From assembly GCF_901709675.1 (NCBI RefSeq), contig NC_051105.1:11702604-11766603 (forward strand): a stretch of 64,000 nucleotides of DNA. The letters are read 5' to 3'. Made by a program: the position numbers and the translations under genes. The notes under the pieces are model-generated. The model worked only from the letters and a program-made list of their open reading frames with translations, did not search any database and was not told where the DNA came from. The stretch is from Syngnathus acus. Its lineage: Eukaryota; Chordata; Actinopteri; Syngnathiformes; Syngnathidae. Below are positions 1 through 9,700 of this stretch, piece after piece (the stretch's first letter is position 1; every line of letters begins with the position of its first letter).

Positions 1-828
1 TTGTCTTTTAAGAATATCACATTAGAGGTACCGAAAGTGACGTGTAGCCCTCATACAGGCTATTACACTTCTTTAATTTAACTAGTCTTACACTTCTTTA
101 ATTTGACATCTTTTGAGGGTTTAAATAATTGCCAAGCCTGTTTGCTGTCAAATGAAAAATAATTTTGTCAGACTTTTACTCTGTGTACAGGGGAGTCAAT
201 TATTACTCTGTCCATACACGGGTGAGGCAGTATTCTAATTTCAAACCATTATTTTTTGTTTTATTTTATTTTACCATGCAAAATGTGTGCCCATATTTAT
301 TTTCACTTAATATTTTATTTTATTTCTTTACATTGTACAGAAGGATGTTTTTGTTAACAACCACCCTTGATAGACTTGCAACAATCAAAATTGTTTGCTT
401 GCATAATAAACAGACTTGATGATCTGGAATTTTCTGGCTGGTCATTTCGGTACTGTCAGCATAGGCATTTGCAAGAACATGCATCTAGCCTGTGATTACA
501 TTAGGTGGAGTCTTACTGTTAGGGCGCCAACTTCGAACAAGAGTGAAAAGGATATTGACTGAACAGAATCAGTGGTGGTGAGAATGAAGGAGTGGATCTT
601 CGAATGATTGCACCTGTACCTGATGATTGGTGACATAAATGAAAATAAAGAACCCCCGCCCTTTACTATTATTATTATTATCATTATTATTATTATTGTA
701 TTGAAGTGTGTACTATTACCGTGTTCCGAAAGTGTGTAACAATTCAGGTCATACTTGTATTGTCCATATGAGGGTGCGCAAGGCACAGCTGCTACTGAAA
801 CAATACTGTACTGCTGTTTGAGTGCAGG
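1..828. other. Non-coding AT-rich sequence, no gene seen
   Basis: The open frames here are short, low-complexity and lack recognisable domains. The only clear structure is an ATT-type microsatellite near 665-698. I see no exon, RNA gene or transposon terminus before the hAT element that starts at 837. Confidence 0.5.
665..698. repeat. (ATT)n microsatellite
   Basis: About eleven ATT units with one ATC interruption. Nothing else is attached to it. Confidence 0.8.
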
Positions 829-1102
829 CCTTAAAGCAGTGATTCTTAACCTGGGTTCATCATTATCATGTCACACACCAACATGATAATGACAGAAATT
901 GACTCCTACAGTACTAAGACCACAGGCCAGTCATTTTCAACAATAAACATTGTGTGCACTCTCTCACCCACACAAACTCTCAGTTCAACAAAGTCCACAA
1001 ACGAAAACATAATAATTTACAATTTTTCACTTACTATGCATGTTGCATAGTGCATTCCTTGCCTTGAACAATCGTCTTCAAATCTGGCTTGCATCTCGAA
1101 GC

Positions 1103-1445
1103 TGTCACGTCTCGTCCCCAGCCGTTCCACTACGTGTCTGTTGTCATGGTTTCTGTCTGTGTGCTCGCTCCTCCCCTCCTGTGTGTCCATGATTAGTTTG
1201 ATTATTCTCACCTGCATCTTGTTACCTGTCGTGTATATAAGTCCTGTCTGCCCCTCACGTCCCGTCAGATCATTGTTGTTGTCTTAATGTCTGCATGTCT
1301 TTTTGTTGCACATCTTTGTCGGTCAGTCCTGTAGTTGGTTTTGTTTATTAAGTCATGTCAGTTTGCCGAGTCTGTTAATTTGTGTTCTCCAATAAACCCT
1401 GGTCCAAACTGCATTTGGTCGCCCTGCTCCATCCGATCCGTGACA
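1103..1445 (+). mobile_element. Solo LTR, 343 bp, with TSD gaagc
   Basis: It begins TGTCACG and ends CGTGACA (TG..CA termini). Exact 5-bp duplications GAAGC flank it at 1098-1102 and 1446-1450. Inside are a TATA-like box (TATATAAG) and a polyadenylation signal (AATAAA in CCAATAAACCC), in the order expected of an LTR. No internal retroelement sequence is attached, so recombination has left a solo LTR. It interrupts the hAT transposase relic. A second copy of the family lies at 18107-18462. Confidence 0.88.
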
Positions 1446-1910
1446 GAAGCAATTCTTTTTGTTGGATGTCTGATATCATTCGTTTCAGTTTGTCGTTTTC
1501 AGGCGACAAGATTTCAACACCGTCACTGAGGCATTTTTTAACGAACTCCCCTTCATTGTATGGCTTTTTAGCCCGTGCAATGTTCCAAGCCAGTTGATGC
1601 GATGCAAGCGTGACAGTCTCTGAGTGCTTCGTAATTTTTGGGAAAAACTGTACCTGTTTTTCTGCCTGACTTTTCAAAGTGTTCAACTTGCGTTTGCGAA
1701 ATTTAGTCCCATTTGGAAAGTCCTTATCGATATTAGCATGAAGTGGCGTTGAAGATTTGAAGCTTTGAAATGCGTTAATGACGTCTGACATATCAGGCAG
1801 AATGGCTTGCCATTGCGTTCAACAAAAAAATATAAAATTTCCCACTTTGTTAAAAACGTCCTGTGTTCATCTTCATATTTTCGTTTAGCTGTGTATTTTC
1901 TCCCTGCCAT
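1446..1910 (-). pseudogene. hAT transposase relic (BED-finger, GTF2IRD2-like)
   Basis: The - strand begins MAGRKYTAKRKYEDEHRTF and continues with an FCLICQTSLTHFKASNLQRH zinc-finger segment (C-x2-C then H). It then shifts frame into LNTLKSQAEKQVQFF and LASHQLAWNIARAKKPYN. These are hallmark segments of the hAT transposase domesticated as GTF2IRD2 and common in fish. The frame is broken near 1690-1790, and the solo LTR at 1103-1445 cuts the coding sequence. Relic sequence continues at about 1040-1102. A GC-rich stretch ending near 2373 resembles a separate hAT terminus, so the relic may once have spanned about 1040-2373. Confidence 0.75.
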
Positions 1911-2488
1911 TTTGAGAGCGAAATTGACACTGTTTCCTAGAATGGGTTTGCCCCTCCTCCTTTGCGGGATTTCACCTCATGCGCATACGCGTTTGAATAC
2001 TTGATTTGACTTTATTAATTCATGCTTTCAGTGGAGCCAAAAAAAAAGGCCCGACTGAAGAAACAGCAGAACTTTACAATAACAGTAAAATATTAAATGT
2101 TTAAAAACATGTTTTTCAAGGCAGCGGAGCATGGAAAAAGTTCTGGGCATGGAAAAGGTATCAGTTTTGGTGGCCATGCTGTTTTGCTTGTCTAAATAAT
2201 GTCATTATACAGTCTGACTGCAGTATACAATGTGGAGTTTCTCAGCCTCAAGCGAAGCAACACGCACAAAAAAACAACAACACAAACACAAATGTTGATA
2301 TGAACGTAAAAGAGCAGTATGAAATCAGGCAAAGAGCCGTAGGCGGCTCGCGAGCCGCGGGTTGGCCACACCTGATCTATGTCTTGATTTTGAAAAACAT
2401 AATTCTATTCTTCACTAAAGAGGGGTTCGGTGAATGTGCATATGAAACGAGTGGGGTTCGGTACCTCCAACAAGGTTAAGAACCAGTG

Positions 2489-2930
2489 CTTAAAGCCTTG
2501 CAGATTGACGTATCAACAATTACATGAAAGGACCCATTTCATGCTGAATCAACTTTTTTTTTCCGCTTTTAGTTGTGATAAAATGCTAATTCATCACAAA
2601 ACCACCCACAGTGTTGTTTCCTCCAGTCACTCATCTTGGATTATTCCTGCTCTCTTGGCACCGCCCGATCCGAGGACACAAATGTGTCTTTTAAAACAAA
2701 AAAAAACAAAAAAAACTTTATTAGAACAGAAAAGGACCATTTGTAACTATCAACACAAACACAATACCAAAAATATATTCAGTGCAAATTTTGTGAAATG
2801 TTGGGCATATTTTTTACCTTGGCAATTTTGCGAAAACGCAAGCGCTCATCACGTGAATATTTGGAATATGTCAAAAGTGGAATGGAGTGAATCGGATGAA
2901 TTATGTGGAAGTAGTAATTATAAAGTTTTG
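2489..2930. other. Non-coding sequence
   Basis: No exon, RNA gene or element terminus was found. The frames present are unsupported by similarity to any family I recognise. Confidence 0.4.
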
Positions 2931-2972
2931 GTGTAGAATAACATAAGCCTTCGTGGTGTAGAATAACATAAG
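2931..2972. repeat. Direct repeat of a 17-bp unit
   Basis: GTGTAGAATAACATAAG occurs at 2931-2947 and again at 2956-2972. The following bases form imperfect inverted repeats of the type gtgtgaag..ccttcacac. Related CCTTCACAC-AATAA blocks recur near 2984, 3025 and 5249. Confidence 0.6.
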
Positions 2973-3072
2973 TGTGAAGACCTTTGCCTTCACACCAATA
3001 AAGGACAGGAATAATGTGTTTCACACCTTCACACAATAATGAAGTACAGCAATAACATACGTATGTGTGAAG

Positions 3073-4811
3073 CAGTGACGTGCGGTGAGGTTCATGACTG
3101 GGGAGGCAGGGTCTCCTGCCGGTGGGACATGCCCGGAACACCTCCCCAGGGAGGCGTCCAGGAGGATGAACTATGTCTAGTCGGAACTTTTCTGCCTCGC
3201 ACACCAGCTCGGGCTCCTTTCCTGCCAGAGAGGTGATATTCCATGTGCCAAGAGCCAGCTTCTGCAGCCAGGAATCGGACCGCCAAGGTCCCCGCCCTTG
3301 GCCGTTGCGTAGCTCACTTCGCACCCGACCCCTTTGGCCCCTCCTACAGGTGGTGAGCCCATGGGAAAGGGGACCCACGTTTCCTTTTCGGGCTGTGCCC
3401 GTTCTGGCCCCATGGGCGAAGGCCCGGCCACCACGCTCGCCTTCGAGCCCCCACTCCAGGCCTGGCTCCAGAGGGGGGCCCCGGTGACCCGCGTCCGGGC
3501 CAGGGAAAACGAAATCCAATTTTGTCAATCGTCATAAGGGGTTTTTGTGAGCCGTGCTTTGTCTGGCCCCTCACCTAGGACCCTTTTGACATGGGTGACC
3601 CAGCCAAGGTCATAAAGCCCCAGAAAAACTTGGCTGCTAGGATCATTAGGACACGCAAACCCCTACACCACGATAAGGTGACGACTCACAGAGGGGTAAA
3701 TCACATTTATTTTGAGCTAAACTCAAGTCACTCATCATTGAATGCAAAGGTTAAGACATCATCCTGTTGTAAAAACAGAGTCAGTGAATCAGGATAATGA
3801 ACTGTGATGATTTCCTTGCAATAAAGTAACATATGTTCACATATGTTATTGTGAGAAGCCGAAGGCCTTCACACCAGGGACGTGCGGTCAGTGGAGGCAT
3901 AGGGGAAAAACAAATTCAAATGTTTTTATTATAGTCATTTTCCTTTTAATTTCAATAGTTTTGTATCATTTTGAATCAAAATTGCTGAATTTTTATAGTT
4001 ATTTTAAAACCGAAGACGATTCGGTCGGAGGAGCCAACTTCCTGCCTAGCCTCCTCTGAGGATTGCGTAATCACACGGCTGGCTGCCTTTGTTGACAGAC
4101 TATGCAGTTAGACTGAACTGCTCTCTGTCTTTATGTCCCTGTTTAAGTGTTCAAACACTGTGGCTATACTAACTAATTTACGTAGTTAAGCTGACGTATA
4201 TAATATCTTGTATTTTTTGTCATCTGTCTGTAACGTCATGTTTCTTCAGATGAACAAAACGGCTTTGAAAAGATACCTTACGGAGGCTACGAAAAACGGT
4301 TCTCCAGCCTTATGGCAGGAGGTGCTAGTGATCTCGGGATGCTTCATGCGCCTACCTGTAGAATAAGAGATCTCCAGTTCAAATTTACTGTGAGCAACTG
4401 GGGAACAGTCGCCCATTTATTTCGTTTTACATTCGTTTTTTTTCCCTGTTTTTACATTTCGTTTTACAATGGAGGATTACATATCCAAACGATTTTCAAC
4501 TATGGATTTTCGGTCGAAGCAGGAGGTCATCAGTTAAGGAAGAGCAATTCCGGAGTTAAAAGGTTTGATTCAGACAACGGGACTTTGGAACGGAGTGGTA
4601 CGCACGATCGAAGTGCTTTATTGAGTGTTTTTATGTGTGAAGACTGCTGATATGAGATTTTAATTAAAATAGTTCAAATTAAATAATGAATAAGCCACAC
4701 TAGAGCAGCGTTCCCCAACCTCTTTTGTGACACGGTTAGGTGCCGGACAAATTTTACCGGGTGGGGGGACGTCAGTGCCTCCCCAGTCATGAACCTCACC
4801 GCACGTCACTG
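3073..4811. mobile_element. Composite terminal-inverted-repeat element (CAGTGACGTGCGGTGAGG termini)
   Basis: The left end at 3073 and the inverted right end, finishing at 4811, share about 37 bases beginning CAGTGACGTGCGGTGAGG. The left arm breaks at about 3110, where the deleted Rex3 copy starts. Another partial terminus of the same type (CAGGGACGTGCGGTCAGTGG) lies at about 3880, and a GTTCCCCAACC-type hAT end at about 4697. The region is therefore a mosaic, not one clean element. I see no convincing target duplication and no transposase. Confidence 0.5.
3112..3702 (-). mobile_element. Internally deleted Rex3 LINE copy
   Basis: Read on the - strand this is the 5' part of the Rex3 element seen at 19844-23090: untranslated leader, then the segment carrying [20 protein letters not shown] and the motif KFRLDIV. 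It then jumps directly to [18 protein letters not shown] near the C terminus. About 2.6 kb of element, including most of the endonuclease and all of the reverse transcriptase core, is missing, and the frame is kept across the join. The GATG tail is absent, so the 3' end is cut off at the junction with the inverted-repeat element. Its leader extends further 5' than that of the long copy. Confidence 0.75.
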
Positions 4812-5257
4812 GTATGCGGAACGTCTCCGGCACCCACAAACCTTCCGCAAGCCTTCTATTGTTTTTGGACGCTGCATGCGGATTTTCATGAAGCTGAAGA
4901 AATTACTGTACTTTCCACACCATAAGGCGCAATTGCGGGGGCTTTTCTGGATTTCATCCACACATGGGGCGCACCTCATTATAGGACGCATGCATGCCAT
5001 GACTTATGGAAAAACTAAACAAACACAAAAAAAAAAAACATCACAGGAGCAAGATAGTGAGTGTGATTGTACTTTATTCTAGTATTTAAAATAGTATGTA
5101 CTCTGCTGGACTCACATTCTTACAATATTCATACGCAAATCCACCAAAGTCCTCACTTTCTGTATCCGAATTAAACAGTTGGGCAAGTTTCCCATTGAAC
5201 ATGACAAGTTCCCACTTGTCATTGTCTCGTCGTTGCTCTGATGCTTCGCCTTCACAC

Positions 5258-5300
<43 letters not shown>
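5258..5300. repeat. (AAT)n microsatellite
   Basis: About 14 uninterrupted trinucleotide units. Confidence 0.9.
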
Positions 5301-5389
5301 TCATGTGTTTGTTATTCCAAATGAAAGTCGCTGATGGTGTAGGGGCACTTTCGCTAGACTTGTATATGGGCAGCATGGGATCGATTCCT

Positions 5390-5556
5390 GCATAGTGGCG
5401 GTGTGCATGAGGGTTTGTCTATATGTGCCCTGCGACTGGATGGAGAACAATTCAAGGTGTAGTCTAGTTTTTGCCCGCGGTCAGCTGGGATAGTCTCCAG
5501 CATCCCCCACGACCTTGAACAGGATAAGCAGTGTTGAGAATGAATGGGTGGATGAA
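5390..5556 (+). repeat. Fish dispersed repeat fragment (TGTGCCCTGCGACTGG family)
   Basis: It carries the ordered landmarks GTTTGTCTATATGTGCCCTG, a GTCAGCTGGGATAG block and a GGATAAGC block followed by GGGTGGATGAAT. The same series appears inverted at 33955-34317 and more diverged elsewhere in the window. No coding potential. The family name is not assigned here. Confidence 0.6.
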
Positions 5557-6297
5557 TTTCCAAATCAATTAAGTATGCGGTCAAACGTTATGTTTGTAGA
5601 TGAGTGACCATGAAAGAAATGTCTGGCAGTAAAACCCTGAACATCTTAATCGAATCAATGTCATAATTGCAAACATGAAAAAAGTCAATATTACCTAGCT
5701 ATGACAGTATTATCTATTAAGATTGATCTTGAAAGTGTCATTCAAAGTAAGAAAACCCAAGAAGTTAAGACCATCATTTTCACAAGAATTGATAAGTCAA
5801 ACTCTTTTTCAAATTATGAGGTCTGGGTTTTTTTTTTCTTCCAATCATCTTAAGGATCTCCTTATTGACATGTAGCCCCATAGCCACATATATGATGTGA
5901 GAGTCCTCTCGATTTGGCGAGCAAGGTTCTAGCCCTAGACGACAGACCTCGTATGTGCCATTGTTAACTTTAAATAATTGGAGTAAAATTTAAAGTACAT
6001 CTCAGGTTTTGATCTTTTGTCATTAAGGTATCTCAGGCCATTTTGTATGGGAATGCTCAGATTTAGAACAGTCCTTTTTTTAATGTTCAAGCATAAACCG
6101 AAAGCCCTTGAAAACTTTAATTGCTTTGATGGCAACAGGCATTTGACCTTCTTTTTTTTTTTAGACGAAAACGTCATCATCCACTAATTGTGTCAAGATT
6201 AACTCTTTACCAAGGAGAGGGGTTCCATCAACAGTGCTAGCTAGCTTTAATAAGATGATAGATATTATAAGAAGATATGATTTATGCTACTATTTAA

Positions 6298-6340
6298 AAC
6301 TTAGACTTAGACTTAGACACTTAGACTTAGACTTAGACAG
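6298..6340. repeat. (ACTTAG)n tail of the LINE
   Basis: Seven near-perfect ACTTAG units with one short spacer (acttagacac). Short tandem repeats in place of poly(A) are typical of CR1/L2-type LINE 3' ends. Confidence 0.75.
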
Positions 6341-6568
6341 AACTTTATTGTCATTTTGTCAACACTAGGTGTGTACAAAACGAAATTTCGTTGCATACGG
6401 CTTTCAACAATGTAGTGGTATTTCGGCTGGTTAAAAAAAAAAAAAAAAAAGTGACATTCTATATAAAAATATGAAATAAGATAATTATAAAGTACAAAGT
6501 GCAGCAGTGATAAAGTATGTAAACAGTGCAGGAGACAAAAGCAGTATTTACAAGTGTGCAGAGGAATG

Positions 6569-8071
6569 CTACGTTTGAATGTTCAACAGTCTGACGACAG
6601 CAGGGGAAAAACTATTGCAGAACCTGGTGGACCTGCAGCGGATGCTGCGAAACCTCTTCCCAGAGGGCAGCAGGGAGAACAGTCCATGGTGGGGGTGTGA
6701 TGGGTCACTGATAATATTACGGGCTCGGGACACGCAGCGCTGGGATGACAAGTCCTGAATGAAGGGAAGAGGAGCCCCGATGATCCTCTCTGCTGTCCTC
6801 ACCACTCTCCTCAGGTTCTTCCAATCGGAGGCGCTGCAACCTCCACACCACACCGAGAGACAGCTTGTCAGAATGCTCTCTATGGTGCTTCGGTAGAACG
6901 TCCTCATGATGGGTGGGGGCAGGTGGGCTCTCCTCATCCTCCGCAGGAAGTACAAGCGCTTCTGTGCCCTCTTGACCAGTGTTGTGGTGTTCACAGTCCA
7001 GGTGAGGTTGTCTGTGATGTGGACTCCCAGGAATTTAGTGCTGCTGACCACCTCCACAGCTGAGCTGTTGATGATCAGTGGAGCGTGGTGAGGCTGGTTC
7101 TTCCTGAAGTCGACGATGATCTCCTTCGTCTTCTCCACATTCAGGATCAGGCTATTTTCTCTGCACCAGCCCACCAACTGCTCCACCTCCTCTCTGTAGT
7201 CCAGGTCGTTGTTGTCCCTGATGAGGCCCACCACCGTTGTGTCGTCTGCAAACTTCACGATGTGATTGGTGGTGAACCTGGGGGCGCAGTCGTGTGTCAT
7301 CAGGGTGAACAGCAGGGGGCTCAGGACGCAGCCCTGAGGGGAGCCTGTGCTGAGGGTGATGACATCTGAGGTGTTCTGTCCGACCCGGACTGACTGAGGT
7401 CTGTTGGTGAGGAAGTCTAGCAGCCAGTTCCGAAGGGGGGTGCTGAAGCCCAGGTGTTCCAGTTTTTCCACCAGATGTTGTGGAATGATGGTGTTGAACG
7501 CTGAGCTGAAGTCCAGGAACAGCAACCGCACGTGGGTGTTCCTCTCCTCCAGGTGAGCCAGGCTCAGGTGAAGAACGGAGGAGATGGCATCCTCAGTGGA
7601 GCGGTTCTGCCGGTAGGCAAACTGGAACGGATCGAATGTTGGGGGGAGTCTGGAGACGATGTGATCTTTGAGCAGCCTTTCGAAGCACTTCATCATGATG
7701 GGAGTCAGTGCCACAGGTCTGTAGTCATTCCATGAGGTGATTTGAGGTTTCTTCGGCACCGGAATGATGGAGGCAGCCTTGAAGCACACTGGCACTTTGG
7801 CTTGGTCCAGCGAGATGTTAAAAATGTCTGCGATGACACCAGCCAGCTGGCCTGCACATTCCTTGAACACCCGCCCAGGTATGTTGTCGGGGCCTGGGGC
7901 CTTACGTGGGTTGACTCTTCTCAGAGTCTTCCACACGTCGGCTGAGTCAAGGCAGAGGGCCTCCTCTTCCTGGTGGGGAACAGTTTTAACTGCAGGAGTG
8001 CTGTTTAGTGCCTCAAAACGCCCAAAGAAGTTATTTAGACCATTTAGGAAGTCAGCATCAACCTCACCCAC
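6569..8071 (-). CDS. LINE reverse transcriptase (C-terminal ORF part)
   Basis: A 500-residue open frame. It has the thumb-side motif KAPGPDNIPGRVFKECAG, RPVALTPIMMKCFERL, LDFSSAFNTI (motif A aspartate), STGSPQGCVLSPLLF (motif B) and KFADDT (motif C, catalytic aspartates). These are characteristic of CR1/L2-type elements. It copies element RNA at nicked target DNA. The start is not a genuine initiation codon: the frame continues the endonuclease frame, lost at the G8 run at 8073-8080. Because of that lesion this copy probably makes no full-length protein, although both halves are otherwise open. Confidence 0.85.
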   Translation of the reverse strand: MGEVDADFLNGLNNFFGRFEALNSTPAVKTVPHQEEEALCLDSADVWKTLRRVNPRKAPGPDNIPGRVFKECAGQLAGVIADIFNISLDQAKVPVCFKAASIIPVPKKPQITSWNDYRPVALTPIMMKCFERLLKDHIVSRLPPTFDPFQFAYRQNRSTEDAISSVLHLSLAHLEERNTHVRLLFLDFSSAFNTIIPQHLVEKLEHLGFSTPLRNWLLDFLTNRPQSVRVGQNTSDVITLSTGSPQGCVLSPLLFTLMTHDCAPRFTTNHIVKFADDTTVVGLIRDNNDLDYREEVEQLVGWCRENSLILNVEKTKEIIVDFRKNQPHHAPLIINSSAVEVVSSTKFLGVHITDNLTWTVNTTTLVKRAQKRLYFLRRMRRAHLPPPIMRTFYRSTIESILTSCLSVWCGGCSASDWKNLRRVVRTAERIIGAPLPFIQDLSSQRCVSRARNIISDPSHPHHGLFSLLPSGKRFRSIRCRSTRFCNSFSPAVVRLLNIQT

Positions 8072-9587
8072 CGGGGGGGGAGGGTAAGTTGTAGTCCGTG
8101 ATCGCCCGTATGCCTTGCCACATACTCCTGGTGTTATTGGCGTCGTGGAAAAAATCCTGAATTTTCCGACTGTGGCTTCGCTTCGCTAGCCTGATGGCAC
8201 GGTTCAAGTTGGCTCTCGCTGTCCTCAGTGCCTCCTTGTCGCCAGACTTGAAGGCTGAGTTCCGTGCTCGTAGCGTATGACGTACATCCTCAGTCATCCA
8301 GGGTCGTTGGTTGGCTCGGGTGATGATGTTCTTAGTGGTGCTGACGTCCTCGGAGCATTTGTTGATGTAGGCTGACACAGTCATGGCGTACTCATCAATG
8401 TCGATCTGATTGTCATATGTTGCTGCTGATTTGAACATGTCCCAGTCAGAGCACTCAAAGCAGTCCTGGAGTGCCTCCATGGCCCCCTCAGACCACACCC
8501 TCACCTGCTTCACTGTGGGTTTTGCTCTGATCAGCAGGGGCCTGTATGCAGGGGTTAGCATAACAGATAGGTGGTCTGAAGAGCCGAGGTGGGGGCGGGG
8601 GGCTGCTCTGAATGCATCCTTTATATTGGTGTAAACCAAGTCCAGAGTGTTCTCTCCCCGAGTTGGAAAATCCACGTGTTGGTAAAAATGAGGGAGAATA
8701 GTCTTCATGCTAGCCTGGTTGAAGTCCCCAGCAATGATGAAAACCCCCTCTGTGTGCGTGGATTGCAGCTCACTGATTGTCCGATAGAGAACCCTCATGG
8801 CCTCTTTAGTGTTAGCGCTAGGAGGCACGTACACAGCCGTGATGCTAACAACAGTAAACTCTCTGGGCAGGTAGAAGGGTCTGCAGTTAACAGTCAAAAG
8901 CTCGATGTCCGAAGAGCAGAAGCTGGTGACAGATCTAGCATTTTTGCACCAGTTGTTGTTGATGTAGACACACAGCCCACCTCCTCGGGATTTACCGCTT
9001 AGCTCGCTGTTTCTGTCGGCGCGGAATGTAGCGAGCCCCTCCAGGCTAACGGCGTTGTCCGGCATTGATGAGTTCAGCCATGTCTCCGTCAGGATGAGAG
9101 CGCAGCAGTTTCTAACTTCCCTCTTTGAAGAGAGTTCCAGTTTTAGATGGTCCATTTTATTATCCAGTGAGCGGACGTTGGAGAGGAAGATGGATGGAAG
9201 CGGCGGTTTGTAGGGGTTAGCTCTAAGCTTAGCCGTTAGCCCACCTCGACAGCCGCGCTTTCGCCGCCGGTCACACCGCCTACGCTTACTCCTCCTCCGG
9301 CGTGTGCTGCCCGGCGAGCCCGCTGCGTCGTGAGCTTCTGGGGCTAGCGCCCTAAGCACTCCGAGGCTACGCAAACAGACTAGGGTAGTTGTGGCTACGA
9401 GTCTGAAAACACTCGATGACCGTACCTCCAGCAGGCGCTGGCGATCATACACTAATCTACTGGATGGATAAACTAAACTTTGTGTTGTTTGTAGTGTCCT
9501 AGGCGACATATTTTGTGAAAATCCTCGTCGATTGCTGAGACTCGTAGCGGCCGCGGCCAACTGGGGCGCCGCCATCTTGGAAAACAA
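8064..9587 (-). CDS. LINE apurinic-type endonuclease (N-terminal ORF part)
   Basis: A 507-residue frame starting MFSKMAAPQ. An arginine-rich patch lies at about residues 96-115 (RRRRSKRRRCDRRRKRG). The endonuclease fold follows: SNVRSLDNKMDHL (motif with catalytic Asn), LTETWL (catalytic Glu), GGLCVYINN, AGDFNQ (Asp/Asn) and SSDHL (Asp-His near the end). This enzyme nicks target DNA to prime reverse transcription. The last shared sequence is NLPSPPGG, where the C-run length error puts the frame into a stop and separates it from the reverse transcriptase. The ATG overlaps a YY1-type motif. Confidence 0.85.
   Translation of the reverse strand: MFSKMAAPQLAAAATSLSNRRGFSQNMSPRTLQTTQSLVYPSSRLVYDRQRLLEVRSSSVFRLVATTTLVCLRSLGVLRALAPEAHDAAGSPGSTRRRRSKRRRCDRRRKRGCRGGLTAKLRANPYKPPLPSIFLSNVRSLDNKMDHLKLELSSKREVRNCCALILTETWLNSSMPDNAVSLEGLATFRADRNSELSGKSRGGGLCVYINNNWCKNARSVTSFCSSDIELLTVNCRPFYLPREFTVVSITAVYVPPSANTKEAMRVLYRTISELQSTHTEGVFIIAGDFNQASMKTILPHFYQHVDFPTRGENTLDLVYTNIKDAFRAAPRPHLGSSDHLSVMLTPAYRPLLIRAKPTVKQVRVWSEGAMEALQDCFECSDWDMFKSAATYDNQIDIDEYAMTVSAYINKCSEDVSTTKNIITRANQRPWMTEDVRHTLRARNSAFKSGDKEALRTARANLNRAIRLAKRSHSRKIQDFFHDANNTRSMWQGIRAITDYNLPSPPGG
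9568..9580 (-). promoter_or_regulatory. YY1-type motif at the LINE start codon
   Basis: On the - strand the sequence reads CCAAGATGGCGGC, a match to the YY1 consensus. It overlaps codons 3-7 of the endonuclease frame (SKMAA). Mammalian L1 elements also carry a YY1 site at their 5' end, where it helps position transcription. Use in this fish element is inferred. Confidence 0.5.
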
Positions 9588-9700
9588 AGGATATGGGGAG
9601 GCAGGACAGCCATGTCGTACCTCAAGATTCCAGGAGAGATGCCACTTGCTTGCTTCATGGATCCATTATTGTTTACATAGAGGGTTTTGATAGCCAAAAC

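Larger units (their letters stand above)
837..2488. mobile_element. hAT-type non-autonomous element (CAGTG..TTCTTAACC termini)
   Basis: The left end reads CAGTGATTCTTAACCTGGG and the right end is its inverted partner, GTTAAGAACCAGTG. A shared CTTAAAG lies just outside both ends, close to the 8-bp target duplication expected of hAT elements. The terminal blocks match, in opposite orientation, those of the element at 43557-44426, so both belong to one family. This copy is longer because it has absorbed a second hAT relic and a solo LTR. The duplication is 7 of 8 bases with a one-base slip, so the exact right boundary is uncertain. Confidence 0.7.
5000..6297. other. Non-coding sequence with microsatellite and repeat fragment
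   Basis: No gene is seen. The stretch contains the AAT microsatellite at 5258-5300, a dispersed-repeat fragment at about 5390-5556 and several homopolymer T runs. Confidence 0.45.
6298..9700 (-). mobile_element. Near full-length CR1/L2-type LINE
   Basis: A - strand non-LTR retrotransposon. From 5' to 3' it has a CpG-rich leader, an N-terminal basic region and endonuclease (frame 9587-8064), a reverse transcriptase (8071-6569), a 3' untranslated region and a tail of CTTAGA-type repeats at 6298-6340. The two coding parts would form one protein of about 1,000 aa but are separated by a one-base length change in a run of eight G (8073-8080, + strand). The A-rich run at about 6434-6450 and hexamer tail mark the 3' end. 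The 5' end is uncertain and lies between 9590 and 9700. Confidence 0.85.

Noticed and set aside
3160-3190. Spliced-RNA origin for the deleted Rex3 copy
   Set aside because: The join does not remove a GT..AG interval relative to the long copy, so a simple deletion fits better.
6906-9002. + strand frames over the LINE
   Set aside because: They are antisense shadows of the endonuclease and reverse transcriptase frames.
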